Assembly (NCBI GenBank): GCA_019722365.1
Contig: JADFUC010001421.1
Coordinates: 86,650-150,649 of the forward strand
Direction of reading: 5' to 3'
Source: Lithospermum erythrorhizon
Taxonomy: Eukaryota > Streptophyta > Magnoliopsida > Boraginales > Boraginaceae
Length of the DNA: 64,000 nt
A model generated the notes under the pieces. It ran no database searches. It saw only the letters and a program-made list of their open reading frames with translations, and had not been told where the DNA came from. The translations under genes and the position numbers were made by a program. Positions 1-11,969 of the stretch are shown here, one piece after another (position 1 is the stretch's first letter; the number at the start of each line of letters is the position of its first letter).

Positions 1-2290
1 ATAGCCTTTATAGCGGTTGGTATGCGGCGACCTATAAGGCACGTTATATGAGGCGAGTCTTGAATATCTCACGATCTCGTGTGAATTGTGTCCTGATCGT
101 GATAGTTTTTATTCCCGCCCCATCGTTAAATCCAACGTGCTGCTTGTGCCCTTATGGAGTGGCACATGAAGAGCGGTCAAAGGGGTGTGGAGCAGAGGAT
201 TTGAATAATACTTCTCGGGAGTTGTAACTTATCAAAAGTAGTGATGTATAAGATATCCACCGAGCTTCCGGTATCTACCAGCATCCGCTCGACCACGAAA
301 TTTGCAATAATTGGGGCTATGACCAAAGGGTCATCATGCGGGAATTCAATTCCTATTAACTCTTCATTCGTGAAAATAACCGGTTCGCCTTTTTTCTTGA
401 CGATGCAGTTGAAATTTGCGTATATGATCTTCTTGCGTAACCCTTCACGGAATTCACGCGAATCACTTCCTCCTGCTGGGTCCTCCCGAGATTGTATCAA
501 TCCGACCCGTGAGTCTCAATGGCACATCAGAAGGCTCTAGGTTTTGCTTGTAGGCGGGCGGGCTCTTGCAGTAGCCATTTGGCCACTACGATAAGTTCCT
601 CGTTGTATACTCTTTCAAGTATCCCTTTTTATTGCTTCTCTATCTCTGCATTCAAAACCACACTCATTAGTGTCATGGCCATGCTACATATGATACTCGC
701 AATATACGTTTTGTCCATACTGCTGATGCGTCCTCATTCGCTTAGGAGAATCTCTTATCTTCAATGCAGGCATATGCTTCTACTATGGATGATGATACTC
801 GCAAGGCGGGGAACCCGTGTTCGGCCTCTTTGTACATTACTAATCCTTTTTTTGAGGCGTTGGTTCAAAATTTCTTTTTGATCAACACTTGTCAGGTATG
901 GCTGGTCCCCGGACGGGAGTCTTCCTTGGTGACTTAGAACGTCCCCGCTTTCTCAAAGTGTCCGTAGATCCCTTGGCCTAGATTCTTTATTTTTTTGAGC
1001 TCTTCAACTCAACATCTTTGGCGAACCAGCGCGATTGAGTTAGATCTTCGACAGGGGTTTCCCGAGGACTAGGGCCTTCTTGGAGTTTTCCATATAACAA
1101 CCCGCGGTAAAACGCCACATATAAGCTACCTTTGTTGTTGACTTTCCGGAATTGTAGGGAAAGGATGTCATTTATACAAACATGATGCCCTTCAAGGGTT
1201 TCATTGGAAGCTTGTTGGATCCATCAGGCCCGCTCATCTGGTGTTTCTATACTTTGAATCAAACTTTGCCCCACAAGAGCATGCACCGTTTTGCTGAATA
1301 CTTGTCTCGATAGAATTAAGAGGTAAAGCCATGTACCAATCCAAAGCTCTGTCGGACAGGCTATTGGAAAATGCTTTAGCGTAAATGTCAGGATTGTTGG
1401 ATGTTATAGTCATTTTTGCCAAAAATCCCTGCAAATGTTTGACCGGGTCTCCCGTACCATTGAACTGGGTAAGAGTGCGGGATTTTGGTGGAAACCTTGT
1501 AGTAGCTCAGGATCCCGTCAAGCGGTCGATGCAAAGAGGCATTTTAGTCTTACATTCTCTTTGCCCTACGAGGAGTAACGGCCGGCATGAAAGGAGCTTC
1601 ATCATTTGCTTAATGTCCGCCAATTCTTGCTATAATAACTTTGATTGTGGTAGTGTCACATGAGATCTGAGGCTTTTTGTATGAAGGTTAAAAGCGTTAG
1701 CGCCTCTCATGATGTCAGAGTTGCTCCTTATACCCTCACTTTGCTTTGTTTGCATCACATCGTTCTGTTGGTTTTTATGTATGGAGACGTGAATCATCGC
1801 TTTCCGCTCTTTATTAAGTTGTTCGTTTACCCAAATGTATTTCGCTTCAATATCCTCGGAAAGGGATATTGATTCCATGATTTCCGTTAGATAAGATGTG
1901 TTGATAGGGATGGTGACTTGACTGCGTATTGAACCGACATGCTTATATTTTCGACTTCCTGTGTCGATCACAGACGGCGCCACTTGTTTTGTACAATTTA
2001 CTTTCACTATTTGACTATCAATGGAAAAGGATTCCAAAATTTGGACCTTCAAAATTTGTTGGACTCTCTCCAACTTGGAGTCAATCGGAATTGAAATTGT
2101 CCTTCGGGGAATGGATCTCTGAGACCGCGCCTTCCTTCTTGTAGCGGGTTCTGGGAGATCGGCTACGATATCTTCCAGCGGGTTCGGAGTCTGCTCGGCC
2201 GTCGGACCTGAAAGTGTGACCGGTGTGATCGCTGAGGAAATATTCCGACGATCGAGTCGATATTAACTGAGTGGAGGATAAAGACAAATA
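1..2290 (-). pseudogene. Decayed Ty3/gypsy gag-protease (Tat-like)
   Basis: Reading the minus strand from about 2287 downwards gives a broken gag followed by a protease. The N-terminal part (2287 to about 1630) is low-complexity and charged. The segment at 1234-1434 resembles the Retrotrans_gag core (AKAFSNSLSDRALDWYMALP). Further on, around 690-760, a degenerate C-EYH-HGHDTNEC-like stretch resembles the zinc-binding C-terminus of Tat-lineage gags. Several stops and frameshifts separate the pieces, so nothing full length is encoded. Known: this gag/protease order is typical of plant Ty3/gypsy elements. Inferred: the element continues past position 1 (pol side) and its 5' LTR should lie to the right of 2290, but I could not define that LTR. 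Confidence 0.7.
177..500 (-). pseudogene. Retropepsin-like domain of the gypsy remnant
   Basis: An open stretch of 107 codons holds the aspartic protease core RMLVDTGSSVDILY, preceded by the typical lead-in FPHDDPLVIAPIIANF. In intact plant gypsy elements this protease follows gag and matures the polyprotein. The DTGSS catalytic motif is preserved, but the frame upstream is interrupted and the domain stops shortly after LQLPRSI, so it is a fragment. Assignment to a Tat-type lineage rests only on motif resemblance and is less sure than the protease call. Confidence 0.75.
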
Positions 2291-3780
2291 TATGGAATTG
2301 ATACTAAGGGATGCGGAATTTTTTTGGCCTCCTTGAGTGTACTACTGGGGATATTTATAGGAGGTACTGAGGCTATGTAATAACCTCTGTCCTCCTAGAG
2401 TTATGCCACATATCTTCATCTAGTGAAAGGACTTGTACAGGGGCTTATGCATATTGATCTACTTGGCCCAAATGTATTAGGTTGACCTTTTTATATATAT
2501 ATCAGTCCAAAAACCAAAGGCAAAACTATAATATTTTTTATATAAATCTCTTCGATTATTAATTCAAAGAATGATTTGGCTAACCCCCCAACTCTTTTTG
2601 TAGTATTCTGCGGACCATCGCTCTTTCATGACCTCACTTTCAGAAAAGCAAAATTCAATGTCCCAAGCAATATTCTTAAAACTAAACGAGATTTTTCTAC
2701 CTCTTAAGTACAACCTTTCACCAAAAAAATAAAGCACCACATTCAAATCCCCATAATAAAAGGCATCACCCTGTCTTCAAAGAAATTCACCAAATTAAAA
2801 TCAACCAATGCTCAAAAACTTGCAAAATGCAGGATGCCAAAATCTGTAATGGCATTTCCTCTGACCCGAAGCCGATTTGGTTGATCAACATGTACCATAG
2901 AGGATCTAGGAAAACCATTGAAGGAAAGAGAATGTTTTACAAGCAACAAGACACATCCTGATATTGGATCTTTCGGCCATACCATCCTTTTGGCCACAAT
3001 CCTTGGGAAACACAACAGTAATCATGGTCTCTATTTTATTACTGATAATTTTACATCGCAGGTTTGGACTAGGCACTTCCTGAAGATTGGAAATCCTTGA
3101 CAAATGAAGACCTCAAGGATGTTTCCAAGCTTTTTTGGTTTCCAACCGACATCGGTTGTTTTGTTAACTTGTTTGATATTTCAATTAGCTCTTTTAATTC
3201 GGTTGATTGTAATATTTTGAATATTAGTTCTAATTGCGTTTATGATAGCGCAAAAAACAATTGTAATGAATATTTATAATTAATATATGCATTATTTATC
3301 CCAAAAAAAAACTAGATTTATCAATATAATAAGCGCATGAATAAGTTGTCGTTACCACAATAATTTATACTCAGAGCTTGATTCTGATATCAGATGAAGG
3401 GCAATTGAGTTGTGTTATCAATTGAATATCAGATGAAGGGCAATTGAGTTGTGTTTATCAATTGAATATCTAATAGGTAGTGAGTAATTGTACATTAAGA
3501 AAATGTATATAAAATCATAAAACGTCTCGACTTACTCTGTGCACTGACAACCATATACCACCAAGAGTCGCACATTGCATATTAGGTGTGAATACACAAT
3601 AGGGAAAAGCGTAAAACTACCATTTTAAACTTACTACTAAGAAAACTTCCTAATCGGTATTTAGGGAAACATTTTATAGATGAAACATTGAATAAGGTCG
3701 ATTAAAATCATCTGTGTTAGCTCATGGACTTGCCTGCAATATAGTAAAGATTATTAGAATAACCATAATGAGATGCTTCT
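2291..3780. other. Intergenic, no gene seen
   Basis: No ORF here resembles a known family. The right-hand flank of the gypsy remnant (2291 to about 2500) is probably leader or LTR, but no terminal repeat partner is visible in the window. A short tandem repeat lies at 3387-3466. The rest is AT-rich and unremarkable. Confidence 0.5.
3387..3466. repeat. Two-copy tandem repeat, 39-bp period
   Basis: The unit beginning ATATCAGATGAAGGGCAATT occurs at 3387 and again at 3426, nearly identical apart from one inserted T. It looks like a recent local duplication. Confidence 0.85.
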
Positions 3781-3788
3781 ATATGTAT

Positions 3789-4245
3789 TAGGGATGTGTA
3801 CAAAAATACAAAATCGAACCGAATCGACTAAATCTGAACCACGACTAAATATTATGTAGATTTTTCAAATTTCATTTATTATCATTTTCAACATCTTATA
3901 GTATTTGTATGTGTAGATTTTAAGAAGGGAAATTTAGATTTAACCCTGCTCATTATATAATATAGAAAATTCAGAGATATGTAAAAAGAGGGGTACTGTA
4001 TATTGAATGTACATGCAGATTACATAATTAATCTTAAAAGGAGTTTGGTGAAATTACATGGATCATATTTAGTCTTATCACTTAATTTTGAGCCCAAGAC
4101 GATAATCTCAAAAATTGGCGCAAAAGCGAAATCGAATCGGAACTGAACTGAAACCGATGCAATTGTAATCAACATTTAAGAGAACCGATAAAATAGGTTC
4201 CGTTCCAATTTTGTCTCAAAACCGAATCGATCCATCACACTCCTA
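3789..4245. mobile_element. hAT-type MITE with perfect 8-bp TSD
   Basis: The element begins TAGGGATGTGTACAAAAA and ends with the inverted counterpart (reverse complement TAGGAGTGTGATGG). Inside each end is a matching inverted segment containing CGAACCGAATCG-like sequence. It is flanked on both sides by the identical 8-mer ATATGTAT (3781-3788 and 4246-4253). An 8-bp duplication with a TAGGG-type terminus is the signature of hAT superfamily elements. At 457 bp with no transposase it is non-autonomous. Confidence 0.85.
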
Positions 4246-4428
4246 ATATGTATGGAAATTCTCAAATCATCAAATATTCATTGGTATCACAACAAGCCTC
4301 AATTTCTCGAATGTCAATTCTGAAAAACATTCATCCAGATTGAAGTCTATGTCCAACCTAAGAAAAAAAAATGATCCCTGACAATATAACATGAAGGTTT
4401 AGGATTTTGTTGTTAATAACAATAGTCA

Positions 4429-4457
4429 TCTCTCTCTCTCTCTCTATATATATATTT
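4429..4457. repeat. (TC)n(TA)n microsatellite
   Basis: A run of TC dinucleotides passes directly into TA dinucleotides. It is a simple compound microsatellite. Confidence 0.9.
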
Positions 4458-4580
4458 ATGTGTTAAATGATAGTTGTTTCTTCCCCTTTTTATTAGGATT
4501 AAATTATCCCTTCCAAGTAGAATTAATTACAAAATAATTATTTATTAATGAGAGTAATCAAATAATTAAAAACTAAAAAA

Positions 4581-4653
4581 CCTCTTCAAGTTACATCTTA
4601 AAGTTACATGCATGCACACCTCTTCAAGTTACATCCTGAAGTAACATGTACTT
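4581..4653. repeat. Two-copy tandem repeat, 38-bp period
   Basis: CCTCTTCAAGTTACATC starts at 4581 and again at 4619, followed in both copies by a related AAGT-ACATG segment. The second copy ends in the sequence that forms the left flank of the SINE-like insertion at 4654. Confidence 0.75.
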
Positions 4654-4897
4654 GTCCTCAGGAGCTTAATTCAGAGTGGTTAAAAGGCAGGGAGTGCTAA
4701 ATGCCAACACCTTAGCCTTTTTATGCGGTGTGTGAGTCACACAGAGTGGCGAGAATCTCGTATTGAAGTAGTTTAAAAAGAAGCTCACGGTCACACTGAC
4801 CGGTTGAGGCTATCCTGGGGGAATTCACCTCCTGCAGCGGAATTTCAGAGGCAGAACCTCGAGGGGCCTTCAATGGAACGGTTTCACACTTTTGAAA
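4654..4897 (+). mobile_element. SINE-like insertion with 12-bp TSD
   Basis: A 244-bp segment, less AT-rich than its surroundings, is flanked by the identical 12-mer TAACATGTACTT (4642-4653 and 4898-4909). Near its left end TTCAGAGTGGTTAA resembles a tRNA A box, and about 55 nt further GTGTGAGTCACAC is a poor candidate B box. A variable-length TSD plus a tRNA-like head fits a plant SINE. There is no clear poly(A) or poly(T) tail, so the class is inferred. The insertion itself is well supported by the duplicated flank. Confidence 0.6.
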
Positions 4898-5075
4898 TAA
4901 CATGTACTTTAATATTAAATTCACTTTATATCATTATAAATAAATTCATTAATATAGTGCTTTGTCTTGTTTAAGTTATATCTTTTATATATTAAAATCA
5001 TTAAGATATCATTATAAATAAATTCAGTATAAATTTATTTTATACTCCTAGCAAGCCATTTATGTTCTACATATC

Positions 5076-6021
5076 TATAGATAGTAAAAATTTAATTAAT
5101 TTAAAGTAACAAAATTTAATTTTATGGATTTATTAATTTAATTAATTTAAAACCGATCACACGATGTCACGTGTTGATCAGAGTTCACCCGACCTTCCAA
5201 TTAAATTGAAGCCAAGTGAAAATAATAGGGTTCCCGGGATTCAAGCACCTGAAATTAATTTTAGGTTAAAGTTAGGATTTTATATTAATTAAACCTAGAA
5301 TAGGGTTCCGAAAGATACAAGGCTTAAATTAATGCAACAAAGAAATGTCGAGGTCAATAAATGAACTATTTTTTACCTAAAAACCCCTAGATGGGGCACC
5401 TACTTCATTTCTTGGAGGTTAAGTTGTGCTAAAATATCTGATGGTCCAGATTATGCCTCAACAATTTAAATGATCAACGGCTGAGATAGGGATCAACCTG
5501 AAAATGAATCGACCAATTAGAAGCAAACCCGAAAGCTTATAAATACCCTCTCTACAACTTAGAAATTCATGCTCAAAAGGTAGAAGAAAATTCAAGGAAA
5601 AAAGGTGAAAAAGTTGTAGAAAGCTCTGAAGAAGAAGATCGGTAGAAGCACCTGAAACACTTAAAAGTTTGAAGATTCAAAGAAGAAGAACACCTGAGGC
5701 ACCTGAATCCCCAAATAGGAGCAAAAATCATCAAGAGGAGAGAGCGACTAGATCAATCCCAAAGTCGTAAGGAGAATTTGAGTTGCCCACCCAACAATCA
5801 ATCAATCAAGCTGTCGGACCATATCTCAAGTTAAAGACCAAGACCTCATCCCAAACCTTACATCCCATGGGAAACATATCAAAATCAAGACCCAAGCTCA
5901 AATCATTTCGAGGAGGAGTCCATGAAGTCAAGCAAACCGTTGCTAGGAATTCAAATGAGGCTTCATAAAAGAACTTTGTTGGTGATTTATTCCGATGCAC
6001 TATAAGTACTCTCGTATTAAT
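5076..6021 (+). mobile_element. 5' LTR of gypsy-like element (internally deleted)
   Basis: This segment matches 16364-18002 along almost its whole length. Both begin with a T(A/G)TAGATAGT-AAAATTTAATTAA block and share CCAATTAAATT, AATAGGGTTCCCG, CAACAATTTAAATGATCAACGGCT and a TATAAATA box. The 5' copy is about 690 bp shorter: about 640 bp present in the 3' copy (17120-17752) is missing, with the junction at about 5813. Its first bases read TATAG rather than TGTAG, so the canonical TG end has mutated. The right edge is set by where similarity ends and copia sequence begins. Confidence 0.75.
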
Positions 6022-6122
6022 ATATTATTATATATTATTTAGATGTAATTTTATGACAATTAAATTGATCCTGGTATGCTATTTGTTTAAAGCTTTATTC
6101 AAAATATATATATTTTCCATCA
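6022..6122 (+). repeat. Copia 5' LTR remnant and primer-binding site
   Basis: Only the 3' end of the LTR is recognisable, by its match to 11599-11647. The expected LTR of this family is about 1 kb (see 31935-32973), so most of this copy is missing. The adjoining TGGTATTGAGCA at 6124-6135 is the likely primer-binding site. Confidence 0.55.
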
Positions 6123-8277
6123 GTGGTATTGAGCAAGTTTAATTTGTATAAAATCGATCTAGAAAATTTTAAATCATGTTTTATGAATTTATGTGAAAAT
6201 TTATATTTATATATTTATGTATAAATATATATTATGAATTTTTATGTCATGTATATTTTATGAATGTGTTCATATATTCAAGTACATCAAAATTTTATCT
6301 TTTGATATTTTTGTGTTTAGTATAATTGTTTGTTGTTTTTAAAAGGGTTTATAATTATTTTTAATTAGTTAATTAAACGTTAATTGTATTTAGAAGGCTT
6401 AAACTCAAAAGTTGTCGAATCTAATAAATTTTCTAGAAACTTTATATTACAGAGAACAACTCATTTAAAATTTGGATTTTTTTGAATTTTCTTATGTATT
6501 TTCGAAATTATAAATTTTTAATGATAAGAAATTGCATAATTAGTTCTCTGTAATATATTTTTCAGAAATTGCAATTGGATAATTTTAAAAATATTATGAG
6601 AATTGTTTCCTATGAAAATTAGAATTTTTTGAGTATTTTAAAGCCTTCAATTTTTTTTTTGAATTAAAACGTAAAACTGAAAATTAATTACCAAAATCGA
6701 ACACGCTGCCTTGTACAGGTGTTTCTGGGCGAATACAGCCACATTTTTTGGTGATTCCGATGGCGTTGGAAAGCTTACTGCTAGGGTGGCGCGTGGGCAT
6801 GTGGCGCGGCGTTTGGCCATCCAATCGTGGTCATCTTGTACGGCTAAGGTTTTGAAAAAGCTCAACCCATTTTAAAACCCTAGTTTTAGGTTTTTAATAA
6901 ATTATGGTAATTTCAATTTTGGGTTTTCATGAATAAATATCATATACTCCTCCATCCCATAAAGATTGTCCACTTTGACTTTTTTTTAACATTTGAACTT
7001 TGACCGTGGATATTTTTGTTTGTATTGTATAATACTTGATGAAAACTATATCAATGAAAAAATACATTTCAAACTCTTTCCATTGATATATTTTTTTTTT
7101 TATAAGATGTGCTAGCTTTACAAACATAAATATATTAAGGTCGAGATTTGAAAGTTATAACTATAAAAAAAAAGTGGATTAATCTTTATGAGAGATGAAA
7201 AGACTCGATAAATATATTAATTATATTTGCAATTTAAAATATTTATTTAATTCAATTGTCCCTTTAATGATTAACCTTTTAATTATTTATTTATTAAAAG
7301 GATAAACATAATATTATCTAGTTATTGAATATATAATAAATATAATTCACGTGCAACTATTTTATATTGTATATATGCATAAAATAATTATTATAATAAT
7401 TATTGGACATATTTTTATATATATGTATCAATGCATAGTTTATGTGATTTATTTTTTGCCTTATATACATTGTAATGGGAATGGAAGGGATATATCGATG
7501 AAACTACTTTTGTATTTTTATTTAAATGCGATTACGTAAAGCCGTTTATTCATTGTAATAAGCGACACAACTGAGTCGTATTTATTTATTTATTTTTCAC
7601 CCACAAATCTGCGTGTTATCTTAGTTGAGTTAGTAAATAAATGTACTGCTGTGAAGGCATTGAAGATGGCGTTTCACCAGGATAGCACTTGGCAAACTTG
7701 AAAGTTTCCAAAAGCTGAAGAATACAAGACTGCACTTGTTAAGTGTTGTAATAGGACCTCATGTTAGTATTACACTTTGAAAAGTGTTGTAATAGGTCTA
7801 TTATTTTAGGGTCATATCATATCTCGCTTGAATGTGTATTATTTGTTTTATTTTCATGATGTCCATACTACTTGAGTATGTGATGTATAACATGCTAAAT
7901 AATATCAAATAATATTAATCTCACCACTATAATTTAAGCATCGTATCAAGCCAATTTTCATGATGTCCATATTACTTGAGTATTGGTATTACTTTACAAT
8001 TTATATTTTAAGTGTTTAACATGATATATTACTAAACTGTTATCTTTTACATACTTATTCTTACATAGAATTGGAAATAGGTACGCCCCTAACACCCTAA
8101 TAATGCAGTTCAAAACAACATTAACATTGCATGTATGATGGTGCAAATTATGAGACATAGTCTTGTAGGTTGAAGGTTGTCCTTAATTTGCACGAGATCG
8201 AATATGTCTTATATAGGGGACTTCCTAAAAGAGCCTTCTAGGATCACAGATGTAGATACGGGCCCGAAATAGCAAGG
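6123..8277 (+). other. Untranslated copia leader
   Basis: There is no coding sequence. Several blocks (about 6700-6900, 7380-7600 and 7620-7970) match the reverse complement of 39700-40784, showing this is a conserved leader of the family rather than random filler. A Stowaway-like MITE interrupts it at 6945-7205. Confidence 0.65.
6945..7205. mobile_element. Stowaway-like MITE
   Basis: The left end CTCCTCCATCCCATAAAGAT after a TA is mirrored at the right by AAAGTGGAT-AATCTTTATGAGAGATG. CTCC(C)TCC-type terminal repeats next to TA are the hallmark of Stowaway (Tc1/mariner) MITEs. The right terminus has several mismatches, so its exact edge is approximate. Confidence 0.7.
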
Positions 8278-10117
8278 TTGCATAAAGAGAGGATGCTCCC
8301 AAGAAGCCAAGTATCTTATACTCGCTTTCGGATGGAACTGGCGAGAGTTTCGAGGGTTATATGCAGAGTGAGGGATCAGACATATGACTTTGCTCGGAAG
8401 CTCTATAGTGTATCAAAGAGTAGGCAAGGCATGAAATGCAGATCATTTCGTGCTCTTATTGATTGCGAGACCAGAACATAGCACATAGTTCGGGAATTTG
8501 TGTGCTTGAGATAATGGCTTTGGCCAAACGGTGTAGATCTTTTGGGATACCGATTGATCACAAGTTAGAGTTTGGCATCATTATGAGATCTGCTTCAACT
8601 GATGTGTCTAGATGCATCAAAGGTTATAGCAGATACAAAGTTGACCAAGCCCTCGCTGATGTACATAGACAAATCACCATTGTTGAAGCAAATGAGTGTT
8701 TGGATTTGAACAAAAGGCCTTTTGATTCTGCTAACGTCGTTTTAAGTAGCAAGTGTCGCAAGACAAAGAAAGGCAAAGGTATCTCTGAAGATGATATCTG
8801 TCACTATTGCAAACTCAAAGGTCACTGGAAAGGGACCTGTAAGAAGTTCAATGAAGATAGGAAAAATGGTCTAACGACCACTAAGCCTAAAGGTATTTTT
8901 GTTATTGAAGTTTGTACAATTTCTAATTCTACTTCGTGGGTGGTAGACACTGGCTGTAGTTCTCACATTTGTCTCAATGTGCAGGAACTGCAGGCAAGTA
9001 GAAGACTCGAAAGAGGAGAGATGGATCTATGTGTAGGGAACGGAACGAAGGTTGCAGCTCTGGTAGTATGATCCATTAGTTTGAATTTACCTACGGGCCT
9101 TGTTTTAAATTTAAAAATATTTCTTGTGTGTGTACATTGTGCTTGAAATATTTCCATTTTTCATTTTTGAATAATGAAGGTTTTTCATTTTCGATTGATC
9201 ACAATGCATTTAGGATCTCTAGGAATGGTATAATATATGGTAATGCCTATCTCCAAAATGGTATATGTTTTAAATACATATATCGAGCAATATAACATTA
9301 ATCTAAAAACGAATAAGCCTAAAGACTTAAACCCTACATACCTATGGCATTGCAGATTGGGTCATATAAATGAGAATCGTATCAAGACACTTCACTCCGG
9401 CGGAATACTTGAAGGTTTCGATTATGAATCATACAATAACTGTGAATCTTTCCTACTAGGCAAAATGAGCAAATCATCCTTCACTGGATTTAATTAAATG
9501 ACAAATGATTTATTGGAGATCATACACACTGATGTATGTGAGCCAATGAACACATCTGCAAGAGGTGGTTATAATTACTTCACTACATTTACTGATGATT
9601 ACAGTAGATATGGTTATGCGTGTCTGATGAAACACAAACATGAATCCTTTGAGAAATTTAAGGAATTTCAAAATGAAGTAAAAAACCAATTGAACAAGAC
9701 TATAAAGATTCTTGATGCGATGGGGAGGAGGAATATTTGAGTCATGAGTTCAATAATCATCTTAGAGAGTGTGGTATTATTTCACAGCTCACTCCAGCAG
9801 GAATGACACATCATAACTGTGTGTCTGAAAGGAGAAATCGAACCTTACTTGACATGGTTCGATCTATGATGAGCCTATCTGATCTACCAGTTAGTTTATG
9901 GGGATATGCACTACAAAGCGCATCACTCACGCTTAATAAATGTCCAACTAAATTAGCAGAGAAAACTCCTCATGAATTGTGGTTTGGGAAGTCTCCCAAG
10001 TTGGGTTTTCTCAGGATTTGGGGCTGTGAAGCTTACGTTAAGAAATTAACAAGAGATAAACTAGCACCCAAGTCTAATAAATGCTACTTTATTGGATATT
10101 CACTCTACGAAGCATGA
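8278..10117 (+). pseudogene. Copia gag-protease-integrase, broken
   Basis: The gag part ends in a zinc knuckle C-HY-C-KLKG-H-WKGT-C (about 8799-8841). The protease core WVVDTGCSSHIC follows at about 8938. The integrase has WHCRLGH (HH half of the zinc-binding HHCC) at about 9350, but the CC half reads CESF, so one cysteine is lost. The catalytic D, D and E contexts are visible in IHTDVCEPM, FTDDYSRYGY and VSERRNRTLLDM. An in-frame stop at about 9495, a frameshift at about 9730 and another at about 10095 prevent a polyprotein. In an active element these products package, mature and insert the cDNA. This copy cannot supply them. Confidence 0.85.
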
Positions 10118-10632
10118 GAATAAGATATTCATTGCTAGATCAGGAGCATTCCTTGAAAAGGAATATCTGTCCAAAAGGGCTAGAAGTGAAGGTGTTCACC
10201 TTGAGAAAACTCAAGATGATGAAGCGACTGTCAATACACTTAGTTTAGAGACGACTAACGCACCACAAGAATTAGTGCCTTCTTACATAGAAGACCCAAT
10301 TCTTGATCCACAGGAAGTTGTGGAAGAACCAACCCTTAGGAGATCCACTAGAGATCGTCAAGAACCAGACCGTTGGTATGGTGAATCTTTCATGATTGAA
10401 AGTGACGAGCCTACCTCTTATGAGGAGGCAATATGGTGCCATTGCTCAAGCCAAGGAACCCCGAGCACATCACAAATCCAAGCACGTACCTAGAAAGTAT
10501 CACCTGATTAGAGATATGTTTAATAGAGGTGATATCAAAGTATTAATGGCACAACAGAGGCTGCATGTTGCCAAAACTCCGCTACCAAACTACTACCTCA
10601 GGCAAAGCATAGTAGGCATGCAGCGAATTTGA
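10092..10632 (+). pseudogene. Copia integrase tail fused to RNase H tail; RT deleted
   Basis: The frame at 10092-10440 reads through the integrase C-terminus up to EPTSYEEAI, the segment that normally precedes the reverse transcriptase. Immediately after it, in another frame, comes AIAQAKEPRAHHKSKHVPRK followed by YHLIRD, which is the very end of copia RNase H. About 2 kb of reverse transcriptase and most of RNase H is therefore missing, with the junction at about 10430-10440. The element is non-autonomous. Confidence 0.8.
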
Positions 10633-11434
10633 TCTAGACAAATGTCGCAGTGGTGTTAGGTTTAGTGGGAGCTAGTGTATCTGTCTTCTTATGTGAACAA
10701 ATAATTGAATATTACGGCTTCTTATATATCAATATATTTGTTTGCTATGTTTATGTATTTATATGTCTTAATTTAAATATAACCAGTTATATCCTCGTTG
10801 AGTGAAAAGTGAAATCTCATAGGCTAATCTATAGTCTCTAGAGAGGCAACCTTTAAGTGTTGACAAGAGAACCTCTTCAAGTCTAGAAACATAAGATAGT
10901 CATTCTCCTTTGGTCAGATGCTGATAGTTTGGGGCGACTAGCATTTGATGACCAACATAGTGATTGATTGATGATCGATTTTCTTGGATCATGGGAGCTT
11001 GTAAGCCTAATCAATCTTATGGGCTGTTAGTTTGCACCTTTGAGAATTCGTTGGCCACTGCAAAATCACTTAGAAGATATGTATATCTGTGTCCTATGAT
11101 ATTTGCTTAGGCATTAAGTTTGCAATTCTTAGACTATGTGCCATATAACTATCTATGTTATGAGTTTGTGTTCTTTGACTATGTCAAGCATGCATATGAA
11201 AGGTGTTGATATATTATAAAGGGGATTTATCATCATACATTATACAAGGTAGATCTAGGGCAGCATCTCAATGAGTTTGGGACTCATTGGTTTGCTTGGG
11301 CATATAGTACGAGAATCGATTCGGCTCGACTAAAGAAATTGGAGTCTTTCATGAGACACTTCTTCTGAATTTAGCCTGTGACTAGAGATCGTGGATAAAG
11401 ATTCTAAAGTAATCATCCAAGGGCAAATGAGGAG

Positions 11435-11647
11435 TATTTGGAAATCAATGAATATTGGTTTCAATAACTATCCGTTGCAAAAAATTGTAACAATTCATTT
11501 ACTAGTTTAGTTAAAATGAGATTACTAGAAACTAAATATTCAGCTCGCAGCAAATTATGTACGGATTGCTAGATCCCATGCATAATCGTTATATTTTGGT
11601 ATGCTATTTGTTTAAAGTTTTATTCAAAATATGCATATTTTCCATCA
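11435..11647 (+). repeat. Copia 3' LTR, shortened, with PPT
   Basis: A purine-rich GGGCAAATGAGGAG at 11421-11434 precedes TATTTGGAAATCAATGAATA. The minus-strand relative at 32973 has GGGCAAGTGGGAG followed by TGTTGAAATCAATAG, so this is the polypurine tract and LTR start. Shared segments (TTGTAACAATTCATTTACTA, and later GAAACTAAA with CAGCT) confirm homology. This LTR is about 213 bp against about 1,039 bp in the relative, so a large internal piece is gone. Confidence 0.65.
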
Positions 11648-11969
11648 GGACCTTGAGTACCTTGAAGGTCCAAAACATGCCTAACCGGGGTACTTATCAT
11701 TATCCATGGAAGGAAGCCAATCCAAGTATGGGTCACATATTGACCCACGACCATAGAGGAGCATATAGCTGTAAAAGATGTTGGAAGACATAGCCAAACA
11801 TATGTCGAAGGGAGGAGGCACTATCCAACATGGCTAGGAAGATACAAGACCATGAGTAGCGTGGACAGGTAGCAGAACTCAGATTGAGGACCCTACCTCC
11901 TCAAGAGGCTCCTAACACCTCCAAGGATGCACTATAAACGCCTTCCACTCCACCATATCAAGCTTCAAG

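Larger units (their letters stand above)
6022..11647 (+). mobile_element. Ty1/copia element nested in the gypsy-like element
   Basis: The segment lies between the 5' LTR and the gag region of the gypsy-like element and carries copia domains in the copia order: gag, protease, integrase, then an RNase H tail. The last 60 or so bases of both ends match (GGTATGCTATTTGTTTAAAG to TTTCCATCA at about 6075-6122 and 11599-11647), marking LTR 3' ends. A primer-binding-like TGGTATTGAGCA follows the left LTR at 6124, resembling the initiator-Met tRNA site with one base altered. All coding parts are broken. A diverged relative lies in the opposite orientation at 31935-40784. Confidence 0.75.

Noticed and set aside
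3788..4250. CRISPR-like or other prokaryotic arrays anywhere in the window
   Set aside because: All repeats seen are tandem duplications, LTRs, TIR elements or microsatellites of plant type. There are no spacer-repeat arrays and the genes are spliced.
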